Part shown: positions 8,288 through 10,223 of the stretch, in pieces
Layout of the letters: each line of letters starts with the position of its first letter
Numbering within the stretch: the first letter of the stretch is position 1
NCBI GenBank assembly: GCA_015501075.1
Contig: JADNYJ010000892.1
Coordinates: 1 to 10,223, forward strand
Source of the DNA: Gymnopilus junonius
Lineage: Eukaryota > Basidiomycota > Agaricomycetes > Agaricales > Galerinaceae
Length of the DNA stretch: 10,223 bases
Direction: 5' to 3'
Notes under the pieces: model-generated
What the model saw: only the letters and a program-made list of their open reading frames with translations
Told to the model about the DNA's origin: nothing
Databases searched by the model: none
Program-made: the position numbers and the translations under genes

Positions 8288-8748
8288 AGGATAGGAAGTA
8301 CTAAGTACTCGTATGCGGCCAAATCGTGGTTGAAGCTGGGAAATTGTGGAGTGCCCCATGAGAGCGCATGCAAGCGCCATGTCTAGATGTGGCGTTGGCA
8401 TTTGGGAGGTATTCGGGCGGCTCTTGTAAGTGGTAATGGACAACGGACATGGGAATAGATCTTCCTCTCTACATCATAGGGTAAGTAGTAATGAGCGCAA
8501 TACTGAGAGAAACTCCATGGCATAGCGTACAAGAATAACCACGCAGAGCGTCTACCGCATCCGAGACCTTTAGAGTCCAGATCCGCTAGCTTCGAGGTAG
8601 TCTGAACCGTAGCTTGCATTCGTGTACAAGTAAGGCATTCTTTACAATGGGAAAGGCGTATAAGGTCCCGGCAGTGGTCAACTACCATTCGAGCAGTGGG
8701 ATACGTCTATGAAGACGAAAACAAAAGGTTAAGGTACTAACTTGGCCT

Positions 8749-8904
8749 TCGACAATCTTTACATTCTCGCTGTTTCCAGTCTAGAGTGTGAGAGTGAAAT
8801 GAATCTATGGAGCCGAAGGAAATAAGAGGGCGCATTCACATTGAAGAAATTGAGTTGGAGGTCGCCGCCGGGCCGCCCTTTGTCAATGTAAAGAAACTTG
8901 TCGA
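8749..8904. repeat. Imperfect inverted repeat, 17-nt and 20-nt arms
   Basis: The arm TCGACAATCTTTACATT (8749-8765) reappears in inverted form at 8885-8904. All 17 positions match if a 3-nt insertion after TCGACAA is allowed in the second arm. Matching stops sharply at both ends. The 119-nt spacer includes part of a GC-rich patch and a short open frame with no known motif. No target duplication is seen at the outer ends. Confidence 0.5.
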
Positions 8905-8965
8905 CACGGTCACGGTACTTGTAAACGTGTCGCTAGCGTGCCGCGCACCGCCGGGCCCACGGTGC
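8868..8965. repeat. GC-rich patch with several short hairpins
   Basis: The segment is much richer in G and C than its surroundings. It contains GACACG (8903-8908) with CGTGTC (8926-8931), the palindrome CGCTAGCG (8931-8938), and GCACCG (8945-8950) with CGGTGC (8960-8965). CGCCGGGCC occurs twice (near 8866 and 8950). No function is evident. Confidence 0.35.
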
Positions 8966-10223
8966 AACGCAAGCCGGAATAAGAGACTTGCAAAAGCTTT
9001 TGACACCCTTCAACATGCTCAGAGCAAATGAGCGCTGGCGGAAAAATACGCTGAAACTAGTAAAACCAGTACATACAGACGGCCTGGGCCTTTGGACACA
9101 AGACTTCACATTCTCAGGCAGAAGTTACAGGTTTGTCGTGAGCGCTGCGTGGGCACTGGATTGGTCGTGAGCCGTGTCTATTTTTTTTCCGCAGCGGCTG
9201 GTCCCGGACTGTCAATGTGTGTCATTGGGTGTCATTATTGTGAACTTTCTGGAAGCCAGACGCGACTAACCGTGCCGATTCGCGATAAGAAGTGCCTCTT
9301 CCAGGTTCAGGGCACACTTGCATGTCGTCAGTTCATATGACCGAGCAAATTTCACGAGAAGGAAGCGGGGAAAGCTTTAAGCGCTCAGGGATTTAGGGCT
9401 ATTACATGCCTCGTGATCCTCATACGGTGAATGGAGTCAGTGCAATCCTTGAGGTCAGGCCGTATGCTATACATACTAGTGGAGTCATCCGGACACCCCG
9501 ACGGGAGAAAATGGAAGGTTTACTTGTGTAGACTTGTATATGGTTCATTCATGTGGCGGCGGCTCCGTCACGAAGGAAGACAGCTTTCGAGAAGCTATGG
9601 ACAGGTGTGGGCATACTGATCAGTTCCAGACTTCAATACATTTCGATTTGCATAACGTCAACACCCAATGTTGGGTTTTTCTGCTTATGACATGGCTGGT
9701 GCTAATGGCAGCTGGAAGGCTTGGAACGTATTGAGGAAATTTTCCGGGGAAACGGAAAGGTGAAATAAGTTTCCGGAGACGAGTGCTGACGAGCGAGGAG
9801 CCAGCTAGCGCTAGCGGCGTGTGTGGTGGCACACGGTGTACCGAAGGAGATCGAAGATCGTTTTCTCCTGCGCAATTAGGTAAGTGGACCTGCTTGTAAG
9901 TGGAGAAAGGAAAGGGAAGGCAACGTAAAAGAAGAAATCCTAAGCGAAAGACCGACCTGTATGTAGTTTCCAAGTATTTCGAATCCGCTTTCATATGTAA
10001 GGTCAAACGATTGCTCCTAAATATGTTGAAGAGCAAGCTTTAACTTGAATAGGCCGGTATTAAGGCTTATAGAAGCATGAATGTTCATTATTGTTAACCA
10101 AACGTAAACCACTCTAAGATGGCTGTAAAAGTGCTCTGCAAAGAGGAAGCCTTACGGGAGGTCAAAATCGCCCTTTTTTGAAGCATGACTAACCAGACCG
10201 AGCATGGGTAATCATTTCGTAAG
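8966..10223. other. Right-hand 1.26 kb without a supported gene
   Basis: The longest uninterrupted frame of the window is here (minus 10036-9620, 138 codons). It shows no domain or conserved motif, and a frame of this length is expected about once by chance in 10 kb at this composition. Small palindromes occur at 9804-9815 (GCTAGCGCTAGC) and 9818-9835 (CGTGTG with CACACG). Splice-donor-like GGTAAGT (9878-9884) has no coding exon beside it. Confidence 0.4.

Noticed and set aside
8807..9031. 74-codon plus-strand frame starting MEPKEIRGRIHIEE
   Set aside because: It looks protein-like at first, but it lies across the inverted repeat and GC-rich patch, has no plausible splice partner and matches no family I know.
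6405..9897. 12-mer ACCTGCTTGTAA present near 6406 and again near 9888
   Set aside because: A few exact 12-mer repeats are expected by chance in 10 kb, and the flanks are unrelated.
9620..10036. 138-codon minus-strand frame, the longest single open frame in the window
   Set aside because: It has no recognisable motif or neighbouring exons, and a frame of this length is expected roughly once by chance in 10 kb of such composition.

Overview
The window is from a filamentous fungus, most likely a mushroom-type basidiomycete. The evidence is two protein genes split by very short GT-AG introns (49-58 nt where boundaries are clear), CTAAC/CTGAC-like branch sites, and a conserved fungal ribosome-biogenesis gene. 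The phylum is inferred; no rRNA or mitochondrial marker is present to confirm it.

Layout. (1) Positions 1-1464, minus strand: the 5' half (five exons, 415 codons) of NOP14, a nucleolar factor of the small-subunit processome. It runs off the left edge. (2) Positions 1465-1801: a 337-bp intergenic region shared with a divergently transcribed gene. (3) Positions 1802-2849, plus strand: a split gene for a SnoaL/NTF2-like protein of about 270 residues. Its best gene model needs two complete introns separated by one exonic nucleotide. (4) Positions 2850-3345: high-coding-potential sequence open in overlapping frames but broken by a stop, perhaps a decayed gene. (5) Positions 3346-10223: almost 7 kb with no gene I can support.

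Within the gene-poor part there are a few structured features. One is a complete 708-bp non-autonomous Tc1/mariner-type element (MITE) with perfect 26-bp terminal inverted repeats and TA target duplications (5292-6003). Another is a cluster of nested perfect stems ending in a T7 tract (6870-7017) that looks like a short structured, possibly Pol III-terminated RNA. There is also a TATA-rich promoter or LTR-like patch (6485-6740), a 7-bp hairpin followed by T7 on the minus strand (8264-8287), and an inverted duplication with 17 matching positions and a 3-nt indel (8749-8904).

The two protein genes share an upstream region but have no evident functional link. I did not find a convincing new multi-gene system. 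The observations most worth following are the one-nucleotide exon and the structured-RNA candidate.
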